Below are positions 37,201 through 43,218 of a stretch of DNA of 64,000 bases, piece by piece; position 1 is the first letter of the stretch, and every line of letters starts with the position of its first letter. Origin of the DNA: Parapedobacter pyrenivorans_A. Its GTDB lineage: Bacteria; Bacteroidota; Bacteroidia; Sphingobacteriales; Sphingobacteriaceae. The position numbers were made by a program, and so were the translations under genes. The stretch is from positions 62,001 through 126,000 of the forward strand of contig NZ_JBHEUZ010000011.1 of NCBI RefSeq assembly GCF_041925275.1. Direction: 5' to 3'. The notes under the pieces were generated by a model, which was not told the origin of the DNA, did no database searches, and saw only the letters and a list, made by a program, of their open reading frames with translations.

Positions 37201-37719
37201 AGAACTGTTGTAGTTTTTTATGACCCGCATACGGGTATAGCCTTCTAGTGCTCCTAGCGGCACCGAAATGTCTCCTGTAGCCCGTTTGTTATCGTTGCCG
37301 GTTGAATTTCTGATAGACCCGATTTCATAGATTTCACCGAAATTATCGAGGTGGCCATTTTGGTTCCAGTCGATGAAGACGGTAAAATAATTCGTCCATT
37401 CCCCGTCGGTATTACCTTCCAGCTCGATACCGATCGTTTCTCCCGGTTGGACGTTTGTAGATAAATGTGTAAAATCCTCCAGCCCGGGAGCACCGTAGGT
37501 ATGCCCGTCTGTTCTATTATCTATGCTGCCGACCGACACCCTCGTTATGGGTTCAATCGTATTTGTAAAGTCTACCGTAGGGTATGGGTATGGAAAAGGC
37601 TGCCCAAACACGTTCGCGCTCATCAATAGCAGCAAACCGATAAAGCCGGTAATCCGCTTTGCCGCACGTGGCAGCAACGAGGAACAATAGAAGTGGCGAG
37701 GTAGTACTTTTCTTTTCAT
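25276..37719 (-). CDS. Giant multidomain surface protein with T9SS type-B (gliding-motility) C-terminal domain
   Basis: About 4147 residues from ATG 37719 (start chosen to precede the basic n-region and the hydrophobic core GFIGLLLLMSANVFG; cleavage near residue 40). Order: GEVED domain (about 48-200, IDWNQNGHLDNFGE); six fibronectin-III-like domains each starting C-x-x-x, interleaved with four jelly-roll 'cleaved adhesin' domains (PW-x-E-x-F ... GW) to about 1530; two right-handed beta-helix domains (about 1530-1890 and 1892-2350) with GGGIYN repeats; Ig-like and FnIII domains; eight 77-residue ITYGTAL repeats (2757-3372); MBG/YDG-type domains and FnIII; final CTD (about 4055-4147) with AVSPNGDGINEW and PAGTYFYIIEV. 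The CTD routes type-B substrates through T9SS. Likely an adhesin or gliding/biofilm protein; the ligand is unknown. The downstream sprF and upstream kinase/LytTR genes fit a dedicated cluster. Confidence 0.93.
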   Translation of the reverse strand: MKRKVLPRHFYCSSLLPRAAKRITGFIGLLLLMSANVFGQPFPYPYPTVDFTNTIEPITRVSVGSIDNRTDGHTYGAPGLEDFTHLSTNVQPGETIGIELEGNTDGEWTNYFTVFIDWNQNGHLDNFGEIYEIGSIRNSTGNDNKRATGDISVPLGALEGYTRMRVIKNYNSSPSDPGGTYSYGQAEDYTLVVGAPSACQRPNGFSVVDISPSSVNLSWVGDGGTFEIKWGAAGFDVDNEGLLVTDITATTQRISGLTAGTGYHAYVRRNCDTEGYSDWVGPVVCLPGYYYTAGDIPTRHTYSPGVGSDFCAPEPTLTIEVPIGYQLSGLTVKYDMVARNSAWKSEQASILYSTTLGVGEESVTFGTDESAGMQSYSRSVSFADGATGDVTFALRTWRTWDGGEGSGPCNTYYNYVPSGSWQLIPEFEPLPSCLFTSGLVVGSISRHGATVSWEAAGLSTEVYEYYYATTNTPPDAATRPSGEADNSFVDLSDLDMGTTYYFWVRASCGDGDYSNWVGTSFTTSAPWSERFDTAYYYELPAGWQSPSEDWTVDRRESLLDAETYFVNTYFSNGESRFMITNTIGPVETGDVFTFIYRNAYYNLPYAAAPAGSFEVTVAISTDGGETFHEEDRIITDGARGWQPFMLNMNAYAGEAVQLRIGVEAIGEIYSYSFGLDNFYVGPPQCPQPLNPSVSAVTPTSAVISWSEPLNIPEGGYQYYYAETAIPPTAATDVSGTATSTSASLSDLSPGERYYFWVRAVCGEGVYGAWSIAGTFGTELELSSPWAEDFDASTAAPPGWETAHWQVNAGSDILNSDGNIVYSSLSNSAGNWNKTLTTPNIRVEAGDVLSFLYATKDDFFSGNPAEGRFTVSISEDYGAHYTDIKTVTLNSTETWRLFSYALGDYEGKHVKVRIVAEYRAWSYQVGFDQFRVGPSSDCPVVGAVSATTVGYTGAMVEWEDTGTDYEYYLVDSNTPPNVYTGSYERASDTQVRFDDLEESKTYYFWIRTYCDDDSHGEWGPLAIFTTPTRVSTPWTEDFLTEGAPQGWEITGWQVGMNPYFSELDGNAIYKELYYNFDVGQRTFTTLHVGEVQPDNQLSFRYQLTTYINTPPEAGSGNFTVAIATDIGGPYTDIGTVENNGIGGWQEFSYPLDDYVGETIQVRIVATWSVGTYLIAFDDFWVGSGTDCATLTGLVASDITANSATLTWNEPAVVPAGYDYYLATDETIPDAAAEPSGSISLPEVELTDLAPGQTYYWWVRAVCAEDAPGAWSAQQSFTTVQVTPTPWLEGFSSAATPADWEINGWYIGNHDDIDGGAGYLLYYNLYSSDPSAQFTTSDVGIIQTGDELSFRFKLVNYSAPESAPGPRTGDFELKISTDFGDSYASLLAVPNDGTTGWQYLRLDLSDYAGEAIRIQVDAAQEGTADYYLAFDDFYVGPPPSCPPVVGIAVSEQTTTSARISWDEPGDIPANGYSYYISTWSTAPTESTVGQNIEQPVVVLGDLIPATTYYVWVRAECADDDSGSWGASASFTTGRIYYVREGAPGTGDSWADASGVLQEVIDVASPGSEVWVAGGTYRPETDTGMPPRGFEMKSGVAVYGGFPAGGGDWTQRDWRENQTVLKKHLTEELPIVSGYSVDNTAILDGFIITEGNTSRGGGIYNWSASPTFRDLEINGNKALWGGGVYNSDGSAPRFINVAITHNESSYAGAGMSNMDTGDPIILTNVVISNNKTGNGYNGGAMENTDASLILTNVTIAGNTSGNSAVYNDNSTLVVRNTIAWGNSNGNAPINGIRQGGAGNVVTVDYSLVEGLTTAGSRGNIDGDTDPGFLSAGAGDYRLRESSPVIDAGNDGYFAPDAEPDLSDIDVDVAGNPRFYEGSTIDLGAYEYNENQPPLPITIRYVKTVTNGGASGNNGLDWETASSNLQAMIDASMEGDEVWVAAGDYHAVYYDRPHITFVLKEGVAVYGGFPANGGDENQRDWKANETALIGYGGGGYPVISNDNLTARTILDGFIIQGGDTDRGGGIYNWNASPTLRNLWIKDNLATWGGGIYNTDASSPEITDVEISDNTVEYSGGGMLNGEGSSPILTRVVIRDNTVTDLPTEDGVAGGGGIFHQSSGTLKLTEVTVTDNTSNSDAGGIYLADEAPALYLENCHILGNTAQRYGGGLYIHQASTAATLVNTVIGDNQALRGGGIYNDGNLILLNATLGANKATNGGGLYHAREAAAAEIGNSIVSGNYKADGVTADNVYNAESGESTRKYTNSLITGSGGSGSGTWNETYGADGGGNVEGDADFVSTDRTSVDYLWLSACSPALDSGSDELYENGDHNLALDSDAAGNPRWYGGSIDMGAFERQLPPSNTVAFPTAGTYGIGQTLTFEVTFSAPVSVTGTPYIPLIVGGQNRKASFESGSASNKLKFQYQIVEEDEDTEGIGMASAIALDGGEIIYTDSEEDADLILCGNVEVGTLIDGVKPELTVVSIASDNTADVTLAKPGDEITLTFIADEAIGLPTVTIAGNPATVSALDDDDEVPHSWQANYTMTADDEEGSIAFTINYEDMAGNGGEIVAATTDESTVIFDKTPPQTPSLLAVERGDGKLVLSWDANTEPDFALYRLYMGTAADDLSETVAITDIVTTSYAHDDLANGTEYHYRIAAVDQAGNESEWSDILSEIPMASQTISFDVLDDKVYGDEPFALSATATSGLAVQFESSDNRVASIGDDGVTVTIRSAGTVTITATQPGNTAFEPAIAVPQELVITKAKPVIAWASPAAITYGTALDDTQLNATADVAGLFTYSPEAGTVLEAGTGHPLTVTFTPEDTDNYEAATAEVTIDVRKATPVLTWAAPAAITYGTALDETQLNATADVAGLFTYSPAAGTVLEAGTSHPITVTFAPEDTDNYEAATAEVTIDVRKATPVLTWAAPAAITYGTALDDTQLNATADVAGLFTYSPAAGTVLESGIGHPLAVTFTPEDTDNYESATAEVTIDVRKAPPLITWPDPVAITYGTALDDTQLNATADVAGLFTYSPAAGTVLESGTGHPLAVTFTPEDTDNYESATAEVTIDVRKAPPLITWPDPVAITYGTALDDTQLNATADVAGLFTYSPAAGTVLESGTGHPLAVTFTPDDTDNYEPVTAEVTIDVKKATPVVTWAVPAAITYGTALDETQLNAAADVAGLFTYSPAAGTVLEAGTGHPLTVTFIPADTDNYESVTAEATIDVLKATPIITWASPAAITYGTALDDTQLNAEADVDGLFTYSPAAGTVLESGTGHRLTVTFTPADTDNYEPVTAEVTIDVKKATPVVTWVVPAAITYGMALDKKQLNATADVAGLFTYSPAAGTVLEAGTSHPLTAMFVPDDTNNYEPVTADQIVAVHPRSITLIAEAQEKVYGDDDPEDYAYMLGDGSTLAVTDNLGDIVSSTTREAGEGVGSYSFFLELNGAKAANYDIIVDANNNTFTITPKSLTISLSATPEVKKTYDGTLHAELSAGNYRVHGVLGDDDVYVSGSASYEQTEAGENIPVWVRDFVLHGADAIHYVVETASAETVGRIVWGAVGEPTNLSASAGDKQVALSWQSPPDNGQPVMQYVIQFSPDNGETWVVADRIPAALTQAIIVGLQNNRPYDFRVAAANDTGTGPFGERIAGVVPKAPVLNEGKLPDPPFSEANVITNGEVETVTLEVVDSEYLRLSSGDFEFKLATMGVNGNRIPISEIDAIIRMVRGTNTSVYVSGSGFEPGTVITVYVFSDPQLLGYIDVRPDGSFEGSLLLPNNLAIGRHTIQANGIVAGGGVERSVSLGMLVVANRPQDIYFDTLGDVSYGQNPILLNATSSSGLEVTYTVTDPEGKPTARATIEHGNELHIRGAGDVLITATQSGNGEYAAATPVARPLHVSRAMLDVSVADASRVYGEDDPVFELRYSGFVNNDDVSSLARQPEARSEATSASAPGTYAVSMAGGISDNYLFRYHAATLTITKAHQVINFNAPAAEIDRAAGSIPLDVHATSGLPVTLAVDNMLAATLTGTTLHVHRLGTVQITATQAGDSNYLPADPVTVTVRIIDPSANLPIRVHQAVSPNGDGINEWLIIEGIRDYPENRVTVVSRNGTVLWEASGYDNDKVAFRGVSTGQLKLPAGTYFYIIEVKVHGKWEHQKGYFVLRY
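27604..29451 (-). repeat. Eight tandem 231-bp repeats inside the giant adhesin gene
   Basis: Eight units of 77 codons each, recognisable by ITYGTALD, GLFTYSPAAGTVLE and DTDNYE. Neighbouring units can be nearly identical at the DNA level: 28503-28620 and 28734-28851 match almost without change, as do 28390-28530 and 28621-28761. Such recent duplication indicates ongoing unit gain and loss by recombination. Long antisense open frames over the array (27613-28479, 28846-29403) are products of the repeat and not genes. Confidence 0.93.
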
Positions 37720-37745
37720 AACGCCCATAATGGTAGATACGGCTC

Positions 37746-37766
37746 GGAAACCGGCTATCGGTTTCC
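37746..37766 (-). promoter_or_regulatory. Hairpin in the leader of the giant adhesin gene
   Basis: Perfect 8-bp stem GGAAACCG / CGGTTTCC (37746-37753 with 37759-37766), 5-nt loop, ending 27 nt before the ATG. No T-run follows, so it is more likely a leader structure than a terminator. Confidence 0.35.
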
Positions 37767-37819
37767 TTATAGGCAACAAATGAAATGAAAAAATAAAATG
37801 GGCGGGGAAAAATGTCGTG

Positions 37820-37836
37820 AACGGGATGAATAACGG
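37820..37836 (-). promoter_or_regulatory. Candidate LytTR operator upstream of the adhesin gene
   Basis: On the minus strand CCGTT occurs at 37836-37832 and again at 37824-37820, 12 bp apart, with a weaker GGTT at 37845-37841. LytTR regulators (AlgR, AgrA type) bind short direct repeats with a GTT core spaced about 10-13 bp. The site lies between the LytTR gene and the adhesin gene. Weak evidence because the motif is short. Confidence 0.3.
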
Positions 37837-37860
37837 CGCGAACCGGTAAGATTCTCACCG

Positions 37861-38586
37861 CTAGGCTCCGAACTTCTTCAAAAAATATGTTTTGTAGGTA
37901 TCTCCAAGCGGGACACGGTGGCCGCTGACTTTGATGGTAAATTCGGCCGTATCGGTTTCCTGTACATTGTTTAGGTTAACAATGTAGCTCCGGTGGGTCC
38001 GGGCAAATAGTCGCGGGGACAGCTTTTTGTTCAACTCGTTGAGTGAAATCCGTTCCAGGTACACCGTTCCGTCTTTGAGGTGGATGGAGCAGTACTTGTC
38101 CTCGGCAGCGATATGGGTAATGTCGTTTTGGTCAATCTTGATGTACTTTGCTTTAATTTTCACCAGCAAGGTGTGATGGTCGTGCATATGACCCTGGGTG
38201 CCGATGTCGGCCTGCGTGGTGTTGTACTGGAAGGCCAGTTCGATGGTACGCAACAAATCCGTCACGTCAATAGGCTTTTTCAAAAATGCGTAAGCCGAAA
38301 GCTGTTTGGCCCTTTCGAAGTATTCAACATCTGCGTAATGGGCAGTGATAAAGATAATGAGTATATCGTCCTTAAACCGCTTCAACCATTTTCCCAGTTC
38401 CAAGCCATCCATCTCGCCCGCAAGATTGATATCGATGAGTGCCATATCCGCATCGCTTTTTTCGAATAACCGCAGGGCTTCTTCCGCGTTGGTCGCTATC
38501 CCGCAAACGGTATGGCCGGCACGCTCAACCAACATCACCAGTTGGTCGGCATATAGGTCTTCGTCTTCAACTATGAATACATTCAT
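37861..38586 (-). CDS. LytTR-family response regulator
   Basis: 241 residues from ATG 38586 (MNVFIVEDEDLYADQL). Receiver domain 1-120 with acidic E8/D9 region and phospho-acceptor D52 (ALIDINLAGEMDG), and the KKPID lysine. LytTR DNA-binding domain about 140-241: VKIKAKYIKIDQNDITHIAAEDKYCSIHLKDG, LFARTHRSYIVNL, and the C-terminal GDTYKTYF. It overlaps the upstream kinase stop by 4 nt (ATGA) and lies 141 nt before the giant adhesin gene, on the same strand, which makes that gene the natural candidate target. Confidence 0.94.
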   Translation of the reverse strand: MNVFIVEDEDLYADQLVMLVERAGHTVCGIATNAEEALRLFEKSDADMALIDINLAGEMDGLELGKWLKRFKDDILIIFITAHYADVEYFERAKQLSAYAFLKKPIDVTDLLRTIELAFQYNTTQADIGTQGHMHDHHTLLVKIKAKYIKIDQNDITHIAAEDKYCSIHLKDGTVYLERISLNELNKKLSPRLFARTHRSYIVNLNNVQETDTAEFTIKVSGHRVPLGDTYKTYFLKKFGA

Positions 38587-40598
38587 CTTGTAAGCGCCGT
38601 TAGTTGCTTCAAAGGTAACCAAATTTCCACTAATGCGCCTTTTTTCCCATTGCCGACGACCACTTTTCCACGATTCGCTGCGGCAAATTGCATGGCCAGC
38701 TGCAACCCCAACCCGACACCTTCGTTGCCGCCGCCGGCAACCGACGTTCGCCCGTGTTGCTGAAGCCGTTGGATAATCTCCTCAGGGATTCCTGGGCCTT
38801 CATCACCAATACGGACCACGTAAAAGTCATCCACGCACGAACCAACCACGGTCACCTTGCCACCGTCAGGTGAATACTTAACCGCGTTCGAAACGACGTT
38901 CCGTAAGACGGAAGCTGCCATATTCAGGTCAACGAAAACGTGTGCCGGACTGAGTTTGGTCTCCAATCGTAGCGACTTGGCATCTGCACCAGCCCTGTGT
39001 ACGGACAATGCCTCCTCCACCAGCGACCGGACCTCTTGTTCAACCGGGCGATAGCCTATCCAGTCACTGTTGGCAACGGCCCAGTTGAGTAGGTTATCCA
39101 GCAGGTGATTGATATGCGTAAGTGTTTTCTGCGTTTTTTCACCGAGTTCCGATAGCTTTTGTTCGTTTTCCTTATCGATGTAATGGTTTAGTAGATCGCC
39201 CATGCCTCGAAGTGCAATCATCGGGCTGCGAAGGTCGTGCGCAATGATGGAAAACAGCCGATCCTTTGTCCGGTTTGCTTCCTCTAGGGTACGTTTTTGC
39301 ATTGAAATTCGCCGCAGCAAGAAGAAAATGACCAGCAACACGCCAATCACGCACATCAAACCGATAAAGTAAGCCGCCTTGGCACGTCTCTCCGCTGCAT
39401 TCATCGTGTTCAGGCGCGCGATCTGGTCGCTCTTGCGATCGGCTTCGTATTTCACCGAAAATTCACGCATCAGCTCCGTTTGAGAGACTTCGAGCAGGCT
39501 GTCCTGGACATTGATTCTACGCCGTAGACAAGCGAATGCATTCGCAAAGTCGCCTACATCTCTGTAATAATCGACCATCCTGTCGTACATTTTCAGCTGC
39601 AAACGGGTGGTGTTGGTGACGTGTACTTTTGCCAACCCGCGTCTCATCGCTGCAAAAGCGGCCGGCTCGTCGCCTTTGGCAATATAGAATTCAAACAGGC
39701 TGATGGCCGTCTCCATATAAATCTCCCACAGTTGCCTGCTTTCCGCCGTTTCAAGGTTTCCTTGGAGCAAACGCCCGGCATCATCCAAACTCCCTAATGC
39801 TATATAATTGGAAGCCAATAAGGTATTGATGTGCAATTCTTCTTTGAATTGGCCGTGTTTGGCAAAAGTAGCCTTCGATTCCTTCAAATGGGATACGCTC
39901 CGCTCGATCTGACCCATGATGTAATACACGTGCCCCACATTGCCATGGTAATACCCGAACTCCTCTTCTAATCCAAGCGTATTTGCCAGTTTAAAATGCT
40001 TATCGAAATAATGGATGGCGAGTTCATACTCTCCGCTGGCCCCGTATACGGTCCCAATATTATTATATAAATCGATAAACGCGTGATTCACGGTATCGCT
40101 TCCGTAACTATACATCGATTCAAATAGATATTCAAGCGCGGTTTCATAGTTACCCAAATCGCTCTCGATAAGCGCGCGGTTGTTCCACACCTTTATCTTT
40201 AAATCACTGTCTTTAACGGAATCCAGCCGCGAAATCGCCACTGCATTGTAATGCTGCGCTTCGGTCAGGTTCCCAAGGCGATAATGGAACTCACCAATCG
40301 ATTCATATAACCATACATGTTCGTCGGCCCCCAGCCCTCCTGCCCCCTCCTGTTCGCGTTGCAGCAGTCGTTGGATACCGTTTTCCATCGACACCATGCT
40401 TCCTGCTTCATACAACGAGTCCAAGGTTTGGATTTCTTCCCTAAGCAAGGCCATCGAAGCCCCATATTCGAGCGTGGTATCGGCCGAGGCACCAAGCCCG
40501 CGTTTGTTAGCACCCGAAAAACAACCGGTGACCAAGAGCACGATCAACACCCCTAACCCTAAGCTACCGGGCAGTGCGCGTTCTTTAGCTTGCTTCAT
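38583..40598 (-). CDS. TPR-containing sensor histidine kinase A
   Basis: 671 residues. N-terminal lipobox-like signal (LLVTGCFSG, Cys26), then a periplasmic region of about 6-8 TPR-type helical repeats (about 60-385; for example ALEYLFESMYSYG, ELAIHYFDKHFKLA), a transmembrane helix (about 400-422), a short coiled segment, the HisKA helix with LFSIIAHDLRSPMIALRGMGDLL, and an HATPase domain with N box RNVVSNAVKYSPDG, GDEGPGIPEE and EGVGLGLQLAMQFA. Very like the neighbouring 40631-42634 gene, so the two are tandem paralogues. It overlaps the LytTR regulator by 4 nt and is its probable partner. The TPR region may sense peptides or envelope proteins. Confidence 0.92.
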   Translation of the reverse strand: MKQAKERALPGSLGLGVLIVLLVTGCFSGANKRGLGASADTTLEYGASMALLREEIQTLDSLYEAGSMVSMENGIQRLLQREQEGAGGLGADEHVWLYESIGEFHYRLGNLTEAQHYNAVAISRLDSVKDSDLKIKVWNNRALIESDLGNYETALEYLFESMYSYGSDTVNHAFIDLYNNIGTVYGASGEYELAIHYFDKHFKLANTLGLEEEFGYYHGNVGHVYYIMGQIERSVSHLKESKATFAKHGQFKEELHINTLLASNYIALGSLDDAGRLLQGNLETAESRQLWEIYMETAISLFEFYIAKGDEPAAFAAMRRGLAKVHVTNTTRLQLKMYDRMVDYYRDVGDFANAFACLRRRINVQDSLLEVSQTELMREFSVKYEADRKSDQIARLNTMNAAERRAKAAYFIGLMCVIGVLLVIFFLLRRISMQKRTLEEANRTKDRLFSIIAHDLRSPMIALRGMGDLLNHYIDKENEQKLSELGEKTQKTLTHINHLLDNLLNWAVANSDWIGYRPVEQEVRSLVEEALSVHRAGADAKSLRLETKLSPAHVFVDLNMAASVLRNVVSNAVKYSPDGGKVTVVGSCVDDFYVVRIGDEGPGIPEEIIQRLQQHGRTSVAGGGNEGVGLGLQLAMQFAAANRGKVVVGNGKKGALVEIWLPLKQLTALTR

Positions 40599-40630
40599 AG
40601 CCGTTTAATGTCTTTCCGTTCAAACATCCG

Positions 40631-42634
40631 CTAGTTGTGAACAGCCAGCGGCAAGTAGATTTCCGCGACTGCTCCTTTCATTTCATTCCTTATCATGAGT
40701 TGACCATAGTTCTTCTTCGCGAAATACATGGCCAATCGCAGTCCCAACCCAAATCCCTGCCGGCTTCCACCGGACACTAGCGCACCCGCTGGTTGTTGAA
40801 GGGCGTCAATTACTTCCTGGGGTATCCCACCGCCTTCGTCCTGAATTCGCACCACATAATAATCGGGGTCAAACGCACCACCTATCGTCACGGCACTTCC
40901 TTCGGGAGCATACTTGATGGCATTGGAAATCAAGTTGCGCAACACCGTTGCCGCCATATTCATGTCAACCCATACGCTTACAGCGTCCACGTCGACCGTC
41001 AAGCTGATATCCTTCGCTTCGGCAGCCGCTTTATGAACCGCCAAAGCCTCTTCCACCAATTTTGACACCTTCTGCTCCATGGGATTATAGGTTATCCGGT
41101 TGCTGTTGGTCACTGCCCAATTCAGCAGGTTATCGAGCAAATGGTTGATACGGGCAAGTGTCTCGCCGGTCTTATTGCCCATTTGCAACAGCTTTTCGCG
41201 ATTGCCGTTCTTTAAGTAATGGCCGATGAGATTGCCCATTCCCTGCAGTGCAATCATCGGACTGCGGAGGTCGTGAGCAATGATTGAAAACAACCGATCC
41301 TTGGTCGCATTTACTTCTTCCAGTGCTTTCTTCTGCGTTGAAATCCGCCGTAGCAAAACAATGACCAGCAAGACGATTAATACGAGTAGCACCAACCCGG
41401 CCAAATAGGCCGTCTTGACCCGCCGTTCTCGTTGGTTTTCGAGCTCCAACTGACTAATTTGGTCGTTCTTGCGGTCGGTTTCATACTTTACGGTCATTTC
41501 GCGCATAAAGTCGCCCTTTTCTGCGTTGAATGCACTATCCTGAATCGAATTGCGTTCGGTCAAGTAATTGAAGGCCTTTTGGAAGGCACCTTTTTCCTCG
41601 TAATACCGAATCAGTCGGTCATAGATCTTCAGCTGCATCCGCGCCGTATTGTTCATGTGGATCCGCGACAAGCCTTGCTCAATCGCTGCAAATGCCGCTG
41701 CTTCATTCCCCCTTGCCAGGTGAAGCTCAAAAAGACTGATAGCCGCCTCCACATAAGTTTCCCAAAGCTGTAGGTGCTCAGCCTGCTGTAGGTTTCCCTG
41801 AAGCCGTTTTTCCGCCTCATCCAACCGATCCAGCGCGATGTAATGCTGGGCAAGCATGGTATTGACGTAAAGCTCCTCGTCCGACTGTTCAAACCGACGG
41901 AAATAATCCGCCGCTTGCTTCATATGGTCCACGCCCGCTTCGTATCGGCCCGTATGGTAATATAGCTCGCCCATGTTGCGATGATAGCGGCCGTATTCCT
42001 TTTCGGCACCCAGTTGCCAAGTCAGCGCACGATGCCGTTCAAAGTATTGGGCGGCCAGGTCATAATCTCCGATGATGTTATAGTTATGTCCGATGTTGTT
42101 GTATAGACTTAACACATCCTCATTGATGGTATCGCCTTTATAGTATTCCATGGCACGGAACAATAGTTCCACCGACCCTCCGAAATTGCCCATTTCCGCC
42201 TCAATACCCGCTGCATTGTTCAGCACCGTAGTTGTAAACGTCAGATTGTAAGGTGTCATCCGCAGGCTGTCCAACCTGGCCACAGCCTGCTCACTGTAGT
42301 GCTTCGCCTCGTGCAGGTCACCCAAACGTGTGTGAAAAATCGCCATCCAGAAAGACATCCAAGCATACTCGGGAGCATCCATGTGCCGAAGCCACAATTC
42401 CTCGCTTTCCGTTAATTGCTGGAGTTGGTTTTCCAGCGCCAACAGGTTGTCGGCCTCCATCAACGAATCCATATACGTCACTTCAACGCTCAGGGAATCA
42501 TAAAGTGCACTGTAGTCTCCCCCATTTAGTGTAGTATCGTAATCTGAATCACCGCAGGACAATGTTAAAAAAACGGCCAGCGCACACAGCGACAATATCG
42601 GATAACCATATTTCTTTCTGTAAGATCGATACAT
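40631..42634 (-). CDS. TPR-containing sensor histidine kinase B (paralogue of A)
   Basis: 667 residues with the same plan as kinase A: lipobox Cys27 (VFLTLSCGDSD), TPR region (about 60-385; YEWHRALTWQLGAEKEY-like YFERHRALTWQLGAEKEYG), one transmembrane helix (GLVLLVLIVLLVIVLLRRI), HisKA with LFSIIAHDLRSPMIALQGMGNLI, and HATPase with RNLISNAIKYAPEG, DEGGGIPQEV and GFGLGLRLAMYFAKK. It lies 32 nt upstream of kinase A but has no second regulator gene, so it may share the LytTR regulator or act as a heterodimer partner. Both kinases have HDLRSP, not the His_kinase (PF06580) domain that usually pairs with LytTR proteins. Confidence 0.92.
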   Translation of the reverse strand: MYRSYRKKYGYPILSLCALAVFLTLSCGDSDYDTTLNGGDYSALYDSLSVEVTYMDSLMEADNLLALENQLQQLTESEELWLRHMDAPEYAWMSFWMAIFHTRLGDLHEAKHYSEQAVARLDSLRMTPYNLTFTTTVLNNAAGIEAEMGNFGGSVELLFRAMEYYKGDTINEDVLSLYNNIGHNYNIIGDYDLAAQYFERHRALTWQLGAEKEYGRYHRNMGELYYHTGRYEAGVDHMKQAADYFRRFEQSDEELYVNTMLAQHYIALDRLDEAEKRLQGNLQQAEHLQLWETYVEAAISLFELHLARGNEAAAFAAIEQGLSRIHMNNTARMQLKIYDRLIRYYEEKGAFQKAFNYLTERNSIQDSAFNAEKGDFMREMTVKYETDRKNDQISQLELENQRERRVKTAYLAGLVLLVLIVLLVIVLLRRISTQKKALEEVNATKDRLFSIIAHDLRSPMIALQGMGNLIGHYLKNGNREKLLQMGNKTGETLARINHLLDNLLNWAVTNSNRITYNPMEQKVSKLVEEALAVHKAAAEAKDISLTVDVDAVSVWVDMNMAATVLRNLISNAIKYAPEGSAVTIGGAFDPDYYVVRIQDEGGGIPQEVIDALQQPAGALVSGGSRQGFGLGLRLAMYFAKKNYGQLMIRNEMKGAVAEIYLPLAVHN

Positions 42635-42740
42635 ATCCAGTTTACCGGCTATTTACCGGCTAAAAATAAGAAAACACTGAAATAATGAATTAACTTTATC
42701 GTCTTTGCGGCACGGCACCTAAAATAAACGGGATAACCAA

Positions 42741-43172
42741 TTAACCCTGCTTATTTTGCAGCAGGCTCGCTATGGCCAAACGGTAGCCATCAAGGCCGAA
42801 ACCGCAAATAACCCCATAGCAGTTTTTGGCAAGATAGGAATGGTGGCGGTATGGCTCCCGCGCGTACACGTTTGAAATATGCACTTCCACTACCGGCGTG
42901 GTCACCGCAGCAATGGCGTCGCCAAGGGCTAGCGACGTATGGGTATAGGCCCCTGCGTTGAGCACAATACCGTCGGCCGAAAACCCCTCCGCGTGGATTT
43001 TATCGATAAGCGCACCTTCATGGTTGCTCTGGAAATAAGACAGCTCCACCCCGGGGTATCGCTGCTTCAACGTCTCCAAATAGTCTTCGAAGCGCTCTTC
43101 GCCATAAATACCTTTTTCACGCACACCCAACAAATTCAGATTGGGGCCATTGATGATGATGATCCTGCTCAT
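42741..43172 (-). CDS. aroQ: 3-dehydroquinate dehydratase, type II
   Basis: 143 residues from ATG 43172 (MSRIIIINGPNLNLLGVREKGIYG). The in-frame start at 43328 adds 52 non-family residues and is rejected. Third step of the shikimate pathway, dehydration of 3-dehydroquinate. Type II motifs: GPNLNLLG with catalytic Tyr23, FFQSNHEG-like YFQSNHEGALID, NAGAYTHTS and VEVHISNVYAREPYR. A soluble dodecameric enzyme in the family. It stands 46 nt downstream of the RemB-like gene on the same strand. Confidence 0.95.
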   Translation of the reverse strand: MSRIIIINGPNLNLLGVREKGIYGEERFEDYLETLKQRYPGVELSYFQSNHEGALIDKIHAEGFSADGIVLNAGAYTHTSLALGDAIAAVTTPVVEVHISNVYAREPYRHHSYLAKNCYGVICGFGLDGYRLAIASLLQNKQG

Positions 43173-43218
43173 AGCCGCACAATATCCAAAAAAAATCGGA
43201 GATAACTTAGCGGCCTGC

